Assembly: GCA_034401795.1 (NCBI GenBank)
Contig: CM067367.1
Coordinates: 56,176,206 to 56,240,205, forward strand
Reading direction: 5' to 3'
Origin: Chaetoderma sp. LZ-2023a
Lineage: Eukaryota > Mollusca > Caudofoveata > Chaetodermatida > Chaetodermatidae
DNA: 64,000 bases
Shown here: positions 36,645-48,770 of the stretch, piece by piece
Layout: each line of letters starts with the position of its first letter
Numbering within the stretch: position 1 is the first letter of the stretch
Notes under the pieces: generated by a model
Told to the model about the DNA's origin: nothing
What the model saw: only the letters and a program-made list of their open reading frames with translations
Database searches by the model: none
Translations under genes and position numbers: made by a program

Positions 36645-37136
36645 CTATATGACCAGACTGCTATTCTTCCTTTTTTGGCATTTGTAAGAAAGAATTAAGA
36701 AGCAGACATGGTCGAGCGAGAGGATATCAACCAGATTGTGTCACTGATGGCCGGACAAGTGAATGGTTGGAGGCTCCAGGTCTGAAATCCAAATATCATG
36801 AGGTAATTCAGGATTGAGTGTTTTGTATTATGTCTATATATCATGATCTTCATCTTATATATTCATGCTCATTCCCAGGCTAATATATGCAAAGAGCAGT
36901 TAACCCTCTTGGCATATTTGTGTTTTCAGGCGAGATACATGTTCGTGAGTTCTCTCCCTTTTCTTAGGAGAAAAAAAGGGGGGGGGGGCAGTGATGCGAA
37001 TGTCATTCGGTTCCGTTAACTTGACAGTCCTTTTTAGGTCTCCGTTAGTCAAGTTTTAAGTCTAACTCTTTCTCCAAGGGGCAAAAGTAGCATGTATGGC
37101 TTGCCCCTTCCCACCATGTTACTGACCAAATCTGGT
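36645..37136 (+). other. DIRS copy B 3' non-coding region
   Basis: No further frame is recognised. A G run near 36978-36987 follows an A run. It ends where the internal complementary region begins. Confidence 0.5.
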
Positions 37137-37170
37137 GTATATCAGAAGTAACAGAATGGTGAGTATTGAT
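37137..37170 (+). repeat. internal complementary region of DIRS copy B
   Basis: Repeats the outermost part of the element end, GTATATCAGAAGTAACAGAA then TGGTGAGTATTGAT. It sits directly against the inner edge of the right ITR. DIRS elements carry such a region, which is thought to template completion of the terminal repeats and circle formation. Confidence 0.7.
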
Positions 37171-37339
37171 GCAAACAATATGAGCTCTATGGTAGACGGG
37201 TACTCGGCAGTTGGGAGCCGAGTACCCGGTTCCAAGGAGTCGGTAAAGCTTTCTAAGTCTATAGTCCTAGAGCCAGCTGTCAGGGCCAGCTGTATATCAG
37301 AAGTAACAGAATGGTGAGTATTGTTAGATCTCGGAGAAA
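37171..37339 (+). repeat. right ITR of DIRS copy B
   Basis: From GCAAACAATATGAGCTC to AATGGTGAGTATTG, then TTAGATCTCGGAGAAAG. The reverse complement matches the left ITR apart from the ~42-bp segment noted there. The last ~16 bases are a looser match. Confidence 0.8.
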
Positions 37340-37536
37340 GGGAAATTTACATTTCCTGCATTCACAGGCCAAGAAAAGACTGTTTTTTGAAAATTTATCA
37401 CTGGAATGACTGGATCGATAACCAGGGCAGTCATTCCAGCGGCAAATTTCCAAAATAGTCATCTTGGCCTGCAAATGGATATTCAATAAGCAAATATTCG
37501 TCGTTTCTTGACCAAATTTGGTAATTAAAGGGATAA
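37340..37536 (+). mobile_element. TTAA-type MITE, right remnant split by DIRS copy B
   Basis: Contains ACAGGCCAAGAAAAGACTG, ATTTATCACTGGAATGACTGG, its near-inverse CCAGTCATTCC-like block, AAATTTCCAAAATAGTCAT, GCAAATGGATATTCAATAAG and the end AATTAAAGGGATAA. It is the clearest copy of the MITE's central palindrome. The terminal ATAA is a decayed TTAA. Confidence 0.7.
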
Positions 37537-38285
37537 AAATTGCCTCCCCATAGCCGCTTGGGCGATTGATTCGAAATTAAAAAAAGAACATGTAGGGCAC
37601 AAGCTGAACAAAGTGTGTTAGAGAGAGCTTGATGAGTCAAATGCTTCGCGGCCATCTTGGATGACCTAATTTTCGTGAAAATAACCTCCAGAATCGCTGC
37701 GAGGATCGGGCTAGAATTTGGGAAGTATGACTAGGGATTAAGGACCCGTAGTTTGTTCAAAGCTAAGTCAGTGCATTAAAACTTGGCCACCATTAACCAA
37801 GCAGATTTCAGAATATTGGTCGCCATGTTCATGATATTGGAATTTAACTGTTTGCCAGCCATCTTGCACCCCCCCCCCCCCCACGAAAATCTATACTAAA
37901 TCAATTAGAAATATAAACGTTCTCGAGAACCACCAGACCGAATTTGGTAGAAAGCATCCTGGGGCCATCGGGATCCAAGTTTGTTCAAAGTAAGCAGATT
38001 GACCAATGTAGCCGGTACCCATCTTGGAGTTTGGTCGATTCTTAGAAACGTCATTAAAATCTCTAAAACCACTTGGGCGATTGAAACTCATGAATTTGGT
38101 CATCTTTCAGCAGCCATCATGAATGACCTAATTTTCCTGGAAATAATTTCTCCCGAATACTAGAATGGATCAGGATGAAATTTTGGAAGTATAATTAGGA
38201 ACTAATGGTCATTCAAGTTTGTCCAAGGAAGGTTAGTATGATAAAAAAAAAACCATCAGAATTCTGCATGTTGGCGGCCATATTG
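37537..38285 (+). repeat. old dispersed/tandem repeat, right part
   Basis: Two or more related units contain GACCTAATTTTCGTGAAAAT / GACCTAATTTTCCTGGAAAT, CCGAATTTGGTAGAAAGCAT, GGGATCCAAGTTTGTTCAAA and GCCATCTTG. It continues the repeat seen at 30241-30836. No gene. Confidence 0.55.
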
Positions 38286-38329
38286 ACATATATGATGGAT
38301 TTTGAAGCCACAATTGGTTTTATTAATGG

Positions 38330-38645
38330 CGAACATTATAATTTTCGACACTATATCAATGGGCTCTATTAGTTTGTCTGTTTGTCGGCGTACTTTATAT
38401 CTCACCAATGTTTCAGCAATTAAACATGGCCACATGCTTTTGTATATGATGAGGATGGAGCACACGAATATTGAAGGTCATGAGATCAAAGTTAAAGGTC
38501 ACTGTGACCTTGGTATAAAACTGTTTATTACGGCTAATTGTTTGGTTGGGTTCACCCTATTGAGACTAAACTTGGAGACATGATTACCTAAGATTTTCAC
38601 CAATATCCCATCAGCCACAGTAACACTGATGTCTTGTTTAGTTTT
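38330..38645 (+). repeat. single copy of the AGGTCA-containing repeat
   Basis: Related to 8490-9240, with TTTGTCTGTTTGTCGGCGT, ACATGGCCACATGC, GGATGGAGCACA, AAAGGTCACTGTGACCTTGG, GGGTTCACCCTATTGAGACT and the end CAATATCCCATCAGC ... AACACTGATGTCTTGT. Confidence 0.7.
38497..38509. promoter_or_regulatory. oestrogen-response-element-like palindrome
   Basis: GGTCACTGTGACC matches the IR3 consensus GGTCAnnnTGACC exactly. It occupies the homologous position of the repeat to the site at 8858-8870. Function not shown. Confidence 0.35.
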
Positions 38646-38989
38646 TTGGGAGTATGGCGATTTCAAAATTTCCACTTTCGAAACTTGGATAAAATGTTCT
38701 GTGGCCATCTTTGATATTTCCACCACCAAAAACTCCCAGAATAAAGCAATGGGAAATTTACCATGTTTCCTTTGGCACCGCTGAACCGATTCTAACCAAA
38801 TTTGGCAGGACACCTTGTTCTTGTAGCAAATCTGGCCAAAACCGAGTTCTACTTATAGGTGAGGGCCTTTCTAGTTCAAATGCATCTATGTTCCCGATGG
38901 GCGATGCAGGAACTGTGGGAATATTTTGCATTATAATTTCAAAATAAATGTTTCGGAGGAAGGCGTAGTTATTATCCCCACGTTTTAAA

Positions 38990-39830
38990 AAAACGTTGGG
39001 ATATTGTAATCGCCTCCATCCTTCTGTCCATCCGTCCGTCATGCTATCTTCTCGCAAAACGTTGGTTGGAATTCAACCAAATTTGTTATGTGGTTTACCC
39101 ATGTGATTCCGCTTTGCAAGACGATATTTAGGTTTTTCTCCATCTCCACCCCACCTCACCCTACCCCGGTGGCAGGACAGGTGTCAAAAGGTCAAATCAC
39201 TTGTAACGCAATACCTCTGAAACGGTTACACGGAACTCAACCAAATTTGATATGTGACTTACCAATATGATTGCGGAGTGCAAGCGGCCATTTACATTTG
39301 GCTCCGCCCACAGGGGCTGAGTCAAAGGTCAAATTTTAACCTGCAGAAATTCATTGTAATGCATCTCATCCGAAACTGTGCGACAGAATTCAACCAAATT
39401 TGGTATGTACAAATACCCATATCAATCTGGAGTACATGAGCCCATTTGTATTTAGCCCTGTCCCAGGGGTGGGTGGGTGTGTGGGTCAAAACGTCACAAA
39501 ATTGATTGTAATGCAACTCTTCCGAAACCATTGAACGGAATTCAACCAGATTTAGTATGTGAGTTACCCATATCAATGTGGAGTGAGTGAGCACATTTAG
39601 ATTTGGCCCCATCCACAAGTGGTGGTAATGGGGGTCAAAAGGTTATGAAAATGGTTGTAATGCAACTCCTCTGACACTGTTGGATGAAATTCAACAAAAT
39701 TTGATATACGAGTTACCCATATGATTGTGGAGTGCAAAAGGACATTTACATTTGACTCCCCACCCCCACCCCTCCTCCACCCGGGCGTGTGGTGGGGTGT
39801 GAATTAAAGTTCAAAACTGTGAGCCACTCA
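38990..39830 (+). repeat. ~150-165-bp tandem repeat, five diverged copies
   Basis: The phrase GGAATTCAACCAAATTTG or close variants recur at about 39069, 39233, 39386, 39538 and 39687. Each is followed by a TATGTG-GTTACCCATAT block, GGAGTGCA-G and a purine/pyrimidine-rich GTC-AAAGGTCAAA block. No gene. Confidence 0.75.
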
Positions 39831-40109
39831 ATCTAGTTTTTATTTGTTTGAGCTATCAATCTGAAACATCTACATGAATCTGGCATACTTACGCATAGAT
39901 CAATTAGTCTCTGGATAAGTGTCTTCAGACGCTTCGCTGCTGGAGGATTGCCTCTTGATTTACACCGTTCTTATCAATACACATATCACGACAGCTGCTG
40001 CCCTCAATGCTACAACGCTAACAAAGTTAAATCTATTCTGACAGCCTCTTTTTAGTTGTCTCTTCATTATTTTCTTAAATCCCAGGAACAAAAGAAATCG
40101 CTAAACGTT
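39831..40109. other. no gene recognised
   Basis: Non-coding DNA before the palindrome. No structure noted. Confidence 0.4.
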
Positions 40110-40390
<281 letters not shown>

Positions 40391-40718
40391 GGAATCGCGT
40401 GTGCAGAATTTCGATATGTCAAGAGTTATCAGTTTCCATGACATCAGATTACCTGTGCGATAAGTATGTGGACCAATTCACGAATCAATTGTTATTTCTA
40501 GGAATAGAAAATAATTGAAATGTTTTTGAGGATTTTCTAGTTGTGACAGTTAAATACAGTCGATTACATAATTTTGCAGCAGGCTATCAATCGTTAACAA
40601 AAGCTAAACCGAAAGCGAAAGTAAATGCGGAAATACAATGGCCGATATTAACGTCACGTGATGCGCGTTGGATTTCCCTCTTCCGTTTCCGTTTTTCGGT
40701 AAGACGAGCAAAATGGTC

Positions 40719-40754
<36 letters not shown>
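40719..40754. repeat. (ATCA)n microsatellite
   Basis: Eight to nine ATCA units. Confidence 0.95.
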
Positions 40755-40842
40755 CATTCTATTTCCTGTGAGAAGGCTATGCTGGCCTGTAATGACAAAT
40801 TACTATAAACTTGCAATTATATAGTGTGTTATTTACATAAGC

Positions 40843-41429
40843 GTGGTTAATTTATACTCCGAGATAAAGTCTCTAGAATATCAGACAGCTGCGAGACAAT
40901 TAACTGCAAAGAGCACCACAAGTAATAGCTGGTTCATACAATGTCAACACTTGCTAACCAAATACTACCTTCCTAGCATGTACCAGCTGATCCACTGTAT
41001 GCCTGATAAAGATCACTGGAAGGCAACTATTTACTCGCATATCAATGAAAATATACACGCAGCCTGGCAAAATGATGCTATTGCCAAACCTACTCTTAAG
41101 TACCTTAATGGCAAAGTGTGTACAGTAAACCAAGTACACCACTGTTGGAACTCCGCGGAGAATACAACCAGAGATGTCAAAAGAGCAACAATCAAGGCAA
41201 GACTATTGATACATACATCCTTCAAACTAATCGTAGCTGCTACAACCAGCATGCAGTATCAGACATATGCCAGTTATGCAAGCTGTCAAAAGAAGACAGA
41301 ACTCATTTCCTAGTAACATGTCCACTGTTAATGGACACAAGAGCGCCATATCTAGCTGATATCTACACAGTCATACGTCATGAAACAGAAGCACCCACAT
41401 TCAACAGCTTAACATTCGTATATATTTAA
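40843..41429 (+). pseudogene. LINE ORF2 C-terminal fragment (frameshifted)
   Basis: The frame at 40843-41313 gives LPSMYQLIHCMPDKDHWKA and LKYLNGKVCTVNQVHH. Near 41210 the phase changes to the 41118-41429 frame, which contains DTYILQTNRS and CQLCKLSKEDRTHFLVTCP with all knuckle residues present. The end is shorter than in copy A: the final ~70 residues are missing, consistent with a deletion before the 3' untranslated segment. Function in retrotransposition is family knowledge. The copy is dead. Confidence 0.6.
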
Positions 41430-41520
41430 AATAGACATTGAAATACAGACTTTATTCGTCACTACTTACCCTGCTGGAGTAGGGGTTAGCCCATCGAGGC
41501 TGGAGTTACCGATATAAATA
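40843..41520 (+). mobile_element. non-LTR retrotransposon (LINE) copy B, 3' end
   Basis: Coding remnant plus a 3' segment with TTATTCGTCACTACTTACCC and GCCCATCGAGGCTGGAGTTAC, shared with LINE copy A at 5795-6840 in opposite orientation. 5'-truncated, as is usual for LINE insertions. Confidence 0.65.
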
Positions 41521-41750
41521 CAGAATGGCTAAATCATCGATTGACAAAGCTGAAATGCAGTATTTGACGATCGCTGAAACGGTGATAATACATCGTTTCA
41601 TTGGTTGTTAAATGCTCAGATGGTCTTGTATTTAAATAGTGAACCGAGTTATATAGCTTAGAGACCAATCTGAGATAGTGTATTCGCCTGACTGTGTGTA
41701 TGATTACTACATTCTGCGGCTGTAGTAGTAGAAACATCTTACAGCTGCAA
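41521..41750. other. no gene recognised
   Basis: Short interval between two LINE remnants. Confidence 0.4.
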
Positions 41751-42300
41751 TCAGTCCTTCTTCGCTTTTGCCCACTGTGTCTTGTCCTCAGCCGCAATCC
41801 TTAGCTTCCTCAGGTCCATTCTTGACTTGAGTGTACAGAGTCCTGCTTTCTTGAGGTCACCTCGTGGCACGCTTAGCAGATTTATGCAATGACGTCCTCT
41901 TCTGGCTTTGTATTTGCTGGCTCCGAGTAGGGCGAATTCCAAGGCTCTGTGCTGGCATCTCTTCTGGCATCCTTAGCACATGGCCAAACATGGACCATCT
42001 TTGCTGGGCGACTTTTACAGACAGTGGGAACGTATTACACATCTTATATAGTGCATCGTTGGAAAGTATGCTGTCTGGCCATCGGTGTCCAGTGATGGTG
42101 TGTAGATGTTTGCAGTGGCAGGCATCGAGTTTGTCTAGAGCTGGCTTTGGAGCTGGCCAGCTGTTGCAGTTATACAATATCAAGGATACGCAGGTTGCAT
42201 TGTATAAACGTAGCCTCTTTATCAAGGGCATCTTTGATCTACGAATCCATAGCTTCCAGAAGGAGTGGAAAGCTATGTTCCCCATGCCGCAGCGTGCAGA
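41751..42300 (-). pseudogene. second LINE family, RT C-terminal fragment
   Basis: The minus-strand frame 41857-42285 contains KRLRLYNATCVSLILYNCNSW, LDKLDACHCKHLHTITGHRW, LSNDALYKMCN and RWSMFGHVLRMPEEMPAQ, the pattern seen after the RT core of many LINE ORF2 proteins. It continues in another phase (41751-41942 minus) as KYKARRGRHCINLLSVPR and DLKKAGLCTL. One frameshift lies near 41860-41940. It does not match copies A/B, so it is another family or another part. Clade unassigned. Confidence 0.6.
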
Positions 42301-42889
42301 AATGTCAGCAGCAATTTGCCTGACTATGTACCTGTAAAGATATTAAGCTTTTAGAGAAAGTGAGAATCTATATTTTAAACTATATAAAGTAGACATCATC
42401 GACTACACTAGCACATGGAAAAAAATGGATAGACCTCACAAAAACCTACAAATACCTCAACAGGCATTGTAATACGGATACGTCATCTCTATTCGAACAA
42501 CCTCAGAGACCTCTGCGACGCTCCTTTTAAGATTTACAAATTCAGATTAACACAGAACTGGGCAAACACTTCTCTCCATCCAGAGTAGTGGGGAATTTGA
42601 ACAAGCAACCAGAAGATGTTACTGTACCCACCATGGAAATATTAAAAAATAGACTAAGAGCTGTACCCTTAGGCCAAGATGGCTAGACAACCAAGTAAGC
42701 AAGTAAGCTATGTTCAAAGAGTAAAATTCCCATCAGTTCGCCATGATTAGCGATGCAACTGTGTGATCGCACCAACTTGCAATTGCCCTCACAGTTATGG
42801 TGTGCCACATGCATGCAAGAACTTCTGGCACTGAACCCTCTATGCAGGTTGACATGACTGCTGCGTTAGCAAGCCCGATTTTCAGCTAT
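42301..42889. other. no clear gene; possible retroelement tail
   Basis: At about 42660-42710 the sequence GGCCAAGATGGCTAGACAAC precedes two AAGTAAGC units, like the short repeat tail of some LINEs on the plus strand. Evidence is weak. Nothing else recognised. Confidence 0.25.
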
Positions 42890-43110
42890 GCATTGGTAGG
42901 CGTTATCTATGACTTGGCAGGCCTTGGGTAGGCCAGAACTAGACCTTAGACATGCTTTGGCAGGCCTAAGGTATGCCTTGGTGGACCTTAGACATACCTA
43001 TGGTGTGCCACAGCTAGGCCTTGATAGGTCTTATGTAGGCAGTTGCTAAACCTTGGTAGCCCGTTGGTAGGCCTGTGTTAGGCCTTGGATTCGCCATAGT
43101 TGGGAATATG
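42890..43110 (-). repeat. GCCTA satellite array 2, reversed start
   Basis: Modules read as TAGGCCTTGG, CTTGGCAGGCC and TTGGTAGGCC, the reverse complement of the rest of the array. The switch lies at about 43100-43125. Confidence 0.85.
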
Positions 43111-46100
43111 CTTGGTTGGTCTAAAACCTACCAAGGCCTATCTAAGGCATACCTTGGACTGGCTAAGGCATAGTAAGACAAAGTTAAGCCTTAGCAATGT
43201 CTAGCTAAGGCATACCTTAGGCCTAGCTATGGCCTACCAAAGCCTACCTTAGGCCTAGCTACTGTTTAGACAAGGCCGAACGTAGGCTAGCTAAGGCCTG
43301 CGAATGCATAGCTAAGGCCTACAACGTCCTAGCTAACGCCTACCTCAGACCTAGCTAAGGCCCAACTAAACATATACGGCATAGCTAAGGTCTACCAGGG
43401 GATAGCTATGGACTAGCAAAGGTATGGCTAAGGTCTACCAAAGGCCGACCTCAGGCCTAGCTAAGGCATACCATAGGCCAACACAAGGCTTAGCTAAGGT
43501 CTACCAAGGTACCAAGGTGTACCATAATCCAGACTACGGCCTACCAATGCCAAGCATATGCATAAATATGGTCGACACAATGCCTAAAATAGGGCTAACA
43601 ACGGGGTACCAATTCCTAGCACCTGCCTACATATGGCCTACGAAAGCCTAGTTGCTGCTCACCATACGTATGGCTAAAGTCTAGCATAGCCTACCAAGGC
43701 AGGGCTAAGGCCTAGATATGGCCAAAATAATGCTTGCCAAGGCATAGATAAGGCCTACCAAAGCATAGCTAAGGGCTACCTTAGGCCTGGATAATGCCTA
43801 CCACATGCCTAACATATGTCTGGATAAGGCCTAGAAAAGCCAGGCTATGACCTACCTGAGGCCTAGCTAAAGGCTACCAATGCCCAGCTAAGTTCTACCT
43901 TAGGCCTAGATATGGCCTACAAAAGCCTATATTAGGCCTAGCTAAGAGATAATTAAGGCCTACCAAGGCCTAGCTAAGGCCCACTTAAAACATATCAAGG
44001 CATAACATAACTTAGGCCTATCTAAGGCCTATCAGGGCATAGCTACGGTCTAACAATGTATAGCTAAGGCCTACCCTAGGCCTGTCTAAGGCCTATCAAA
44101 GGCCGACATCAGGCCTAGCGAAGGCATACCATAGGCCAACACAAGGCTTAGCTAAGGCCTACTAAGGCATAGCCAAGACGTACCATAATCCAGATTAAGG
44201 CCTACCGAGGCCAAGCATAGGCCTAACTACGGCCGACCCAAGGCCTAACGTAGGCCTACCAACGGCCTACTAAGGCTTAGCACCTAATGTTTGCCAAGGC
44301 ATCGATAAGACCTACCAAGGCATAGCTAAGGGCTAACTTATGCCTAGATAATGCCTACCATAGGTCTGCATAAGGCCTAGCAAGGCCAGTTTATCGTCAA
44401 TCTTAGGCCTAACTAAGGCCTACCAATGTCTAGCTAAGTTCTACCTTAGGCCTACTAAGGCCTACATTTGGCCTAGCTAAGACATAATTAAGGCCTACCA
44501 AGTCAGGGCTAATGCATACATAAGGCTTAGCTAATGCTTGCCTTAGGCCTAGCTACGGCCTACCAAGGCCTCCCAATGCATGGATAAGGCCTACCCTATT
44601 CCTACTTAATTCCTACCAAGGTCCAATTAATGCCTAAATAAGGTCTACCAATTCCTAGCAAGGGCCTACCTTAGGCGTAGCTAAGGCCTACATAAGGCCT
44701 ACCAATGCCTTCCTTAGGCCTACCCAAGCCTACGAATGTCTAGCTAATGCATACCTATGGCCTAGCAATGCCTAGCTAAGGCCTCCTTAGTCCTAGCCAA
44801 GGCCTACCAAGACATAGCTAATGCCTACTACTGTTTAGCCAAGGCTAATATATATATGGCATGCAAGGCATGGCTAAGTCCTAGCTTAGGCCCACTTAAA
44901 ACATACCAAGGCATAGCTAAGTCATACTTTAGGCCTAGCTAAGGCCTACCAGGGCATAGCTAAGGTCTAACAGTGTATAGCTAAGGCGTACCTGAGGTCT
45001 ACCAAAGACCTACCTAAGACCTATCTAAGGCCGACTTCATGCCTAGCGAAGGCATACCATAGGCCAACACAAGGCTTAGCTAAGGTCTACCAAGGTACCA
45101 AGGTGTACCATAATACAGACTAAGGGTTACCAATGCCAAGCATAGGCCTAACTACGGCAGACCCAAGGCCTAACATAGGCCTACCAACGGGCTACCAAGA
45201 CTTAGCACCTGCCTATATAAGGCCTATCAAGGCCTAGCTGCGGCTCACCATAGGTATGTCTAAGTTCGCCGAAGGCATACGGTAGGCCTACCAAGGCATG
45301 GCTAAGGTCTAGTTATGGCCTACCCACGGTCTAACAAGTCATAAATAAGGCCACCCAATGCATAGCTAAGGGCTACATTAGGCTTAGGTAATGCCTACCA
45401 TTGGTCTGCATAAGGCCTTGCAAGGCCAGGCTATGGCCTACCTCAGACGTAGCTAAGACCTATCAATGTCTAGCTAAGGCATACCTTAGGCCTAGCTATG
45501 GCCTACCAAAGTGTACCTTAGGCCTAGCTAAGACATAATTAAGGCATACCTAAGGCCTAGATAAGGCCTAACTTAGGCCAAGCTAAGGCCTACCAAGGCC
45601 TAGCAAAGGACTACCAATTCATGCCTAAGGACTACCATAGGCCTACCTAGGTCATACCAAGGCCTAACTAATGCCTACCTACTGCCTAGCAATTCCTAGT
45701 TATGGCCTATTTTAGGCATACCTAAGTCCTACATAACGCCTAGCAATGCGTAGGTCTAGCTAAGGCCTACCAAAGCCTACCTTAGGCCAGCTAAGGCATA
45801 ATTAAGGCCTACAAGGCCTAGCTAAGGCCTTCCGTAGGCCTAGCTAAGGTCTGCCTAAACCTCTCAAGGACTATCTGAGGCATACCCTAGCCTCGCTAAT
45901 GTCTACAAAGGCCTAGCTAAGCCCTACCAATGTATAGCTAAGGCATACCTCAGGCCTTGCTAAGGCCTACCAAAGCCTACTTTAGGCCTAACTAATGCCT
46001 ACCTAAGGCCTACCAATTCCTAGATAGGGCCTACCTTAGGCCTAGCTAGGGCCTACCTAAGATATACCAAGGCCTAGCTAAGGCCTATCAGGGCATAGCT

Positions 46101-48770
46101 ACCGCCTTATGCCTACAATTGGCCTGCCTAAGGCCTACCAAGGTCGAGCTAATACCTACTGTATGCCTAGCTAAGGAATACCATAGGCCAACACACGGCT
46201 TAGCTAAGGCTTACCAAGGCATAGCCAAGGTGTACAATAATCCAGACTAAGGCATACCAATGCCAAGCATTGGCATAAATACGGTCGACACAATGCCTAA
46301 CATAGGCCTGACAAAGGGCTACCAAGGCCTAGCACCTGCCTACATACGGCCTACCAAGACCTAGCTGCGGCTCACCATAGTTATGGGTAAAGTCTAGCAA
46401 GGCCTTCCAAGGCATGGCTAAGGTCTAGTTATGGCCGACCTAATGCCTTCCAAGGCATAGATAAGGCCTACCAAGGGATAGCTAAGGGCTACCTTAGGCC
46501 TAGATAATGTCTACATAAGGCCTATCAAGGCAGGCTATGACCTACCTCAGACCTACCTAAAGCCTACCAATGTCTAGCTAAGTGCTACCTTAGGCCTAAC
46601 AATGGCCTACCAAAGCGTACCTTAGGCCTAGCTTTAGAAATAATTAAGGCATAGCCAAGGCATACCTAAGGCATAGATACGGCCAAACTTAGGCCAAGCT
46701 AAGGCCTAGTACCTGCCTACATACGGCCTACCAAGACCTAGCTATGGCTAACCATAGGTATGGGTAAAGTCTAGCAAGGCCTTCCAAGGCATGGCCAAGG
46801 TCTAGTTATGGCCGACCTAATGCCTTCCAAGGCATAGATAAGGCCTACCAAGGCATAGCTAAGGGCTACCAGCGCCTAACACCTGCCTACATAAGGCCTA
46901 ACAAGGCCTAGCTGTGGCTCATCATAGTCTACCAAGGCCTACTAGGGCGTGGCTAAGGTCTAGTTATGGTCTACCTAATGCCTGCCAAGGCACAGATAAG
47001 GCCTACCAACGGATAGCTAATGGCTACCTTAGGCCTAGATAATTCTTACCATTGGCCTGCCATAGGTCTGCATAAGGCCAGGCTATGTCCTACCAATGGC
47101 TGGCTAAGGTCTACCATAGGCCTAGCTAATACCTAGCTAAGGCCTACCAAAGCCTACATTAGGCCTTGCTAAGACATAATTAAGGCCTAGCAAAGAAGCA
47201 CTAAGGCATGCGGTCTAAGGCCTAGCTAATGCTTACCTTAGGCCTAACTACGGCCTAGCGAAGGCCTACCAATGTATGGCTAAGGCCTACCCTATGCCTA
47301 CTTAAGTTCTACCAAGGCGTAATTAATGACTACGTAAGGCATACCAATTCCTAGCTTGGGCCTACTTTATGCCTGGCTAAGCCCTACGTAAGGCATACTA
47401 CTGCCAAGCTAATGTATACCTAAGGCCTAACAATGCCTAGCTAATGTCTACCTTAAACCTAACTAATCCCTACTCAAAACACACCAAGGTCTAGCTAAGC
47501 CATACCTTAGGCCTAGCTAAGGCCGAGAAAGGTATAGCTAACGCCTAATAAGGCATGGCTAAGGTCTAGTTATGGCCTACCCAAGTCATAGATAAGGCCT
47601 ACTAATGCATAGCTAATGGCTAGTTAATGCCACCATAGGCCTACCATAGGTCTGTATACGGTCTGGCAAGGTCAGGATATGGTCTACCTTAGGCCTAGCT
47701 AAGGCCTCCCAATGTCTGGCTAAGGTCTGCCTTAGGCCTATCTAAGGCCTACCAAGGCCTAGCTCAGGCGTACCTAAAACCTACCAAGGGCTATCTAGGG
47801 CATACCTTAGACTGGCTAAAGCATAGCTAAGCCCTACCAATGTCCAACTAAGGCATAACTTAGACTCGCTAAGGCCTAGCTAAAGCCTACCAAAGCCGAC
47901 CTTAGGCCTAGCTAAGGCATAATTAAGACCCACAAAGGCCTAGCTAGGCATATATAAGGCCTAGATAATGCTTACCTTAGGCCTACCTAAGGCCTACCAA
48001 GCCCTATCTAAAGCATACAAGGCATGGATAAGGCTTACCCTAGGCATGCTTTAGTTCTACCAAAGCCTAATTAATGCCAATCTAAGGCCTACAGTTTCCT
48101 AGCTAGGGCCTACCTTATGCGTAGCTACGGCCTATCTACCGCCTACCAACGCCTAGCTTGGGCCTAGCTATGGCCTACCTAAGGTATACTCAAAGCCTAG
48201 CTAATGCAAACATAAGGCCTACCAATACCTAGCCAAAGCCTACCTTAGGCCTAGCTAAGACCTACCAAGGCATAGCTAATGCCTACTGCTGTCTAGCTAA
48301 GGCCTACCTCAGTCCTAGCTAACGCCTGCCAGGGCATAGCTAAGGCCTACTACTGTCTAGCTAAGGCCTACCAAGGTATTGTTTAGGCCTATCTTAGGCA
48401 TACCATAGGCCTGCTTAAGGCATAGCAAGGCCTACTTTAGCCAACACAAGGCTAAGCTAAGGCCTACCAAGACATATCCAAGGCGTATGACAGTCCTAAC
48501 TAAGGCCTACCAAGGTCTAGCATAGCCCTAACTACGGCCTACCCAATGCCTATCAACGGGCTGTTAAACCCTAACCCCTGCCTGCATATGGCCTACCAAG
48601 GTCTAGGTGCAGCTCACCATAGGTATGGTTACGGTCTACCGAGGCATACCTTAGGTCTACCAAGACATGGCTAAGGTCTAGTTATGACCTACCTACGGCA
48701 TGCCAAGGCATAAATAGTGCCTATCAAGGCATATTTAAGGACTACCTTAGGTCTAGCTAATGCCTACCAA
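43111..48770 (+). repeat. GCCTA satellite array 2, forward part
   Basis: Degenerate 10-11-bp modules such as GCCTACCAAG, GCATAGCTAAG and GCCTACCTTAG, related to array 1 but with CTACC/ACCTTAGG variants dominant. Diverged higher-order copies are marked by ACCATAGGCCAACAC at 43471, 44128, 45056 and 46180, with a decayed one near 48425. No coding frame. Confidence 0.93.

Larger units (their letters stand above)
30889..37339 (+). mobile_element. DIRS-like tyrosine-recombinase retrotransposon copy B, nearly complete
   Basis: About 6.45 kb with inverted terminal repeats (30889-31018 and 37171-37339), an internal complementary region (37137-37170), and coding remnants in the DIRS order: gag-like ORF1, reverse transcriptase, RNase H, tyrosine recombinase. 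DIRS elements use a tyrosine recombinase instead of a DDE integrase and make no target duplication. None is evident here: the MITE sequence is simply split. All reading frames carry shifts or stops, so the copy is inactive. The RT motif YIDDW, RNase H motif YTDAS and recombinase motif HDVRR support the family call. Confidence 0.85.
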
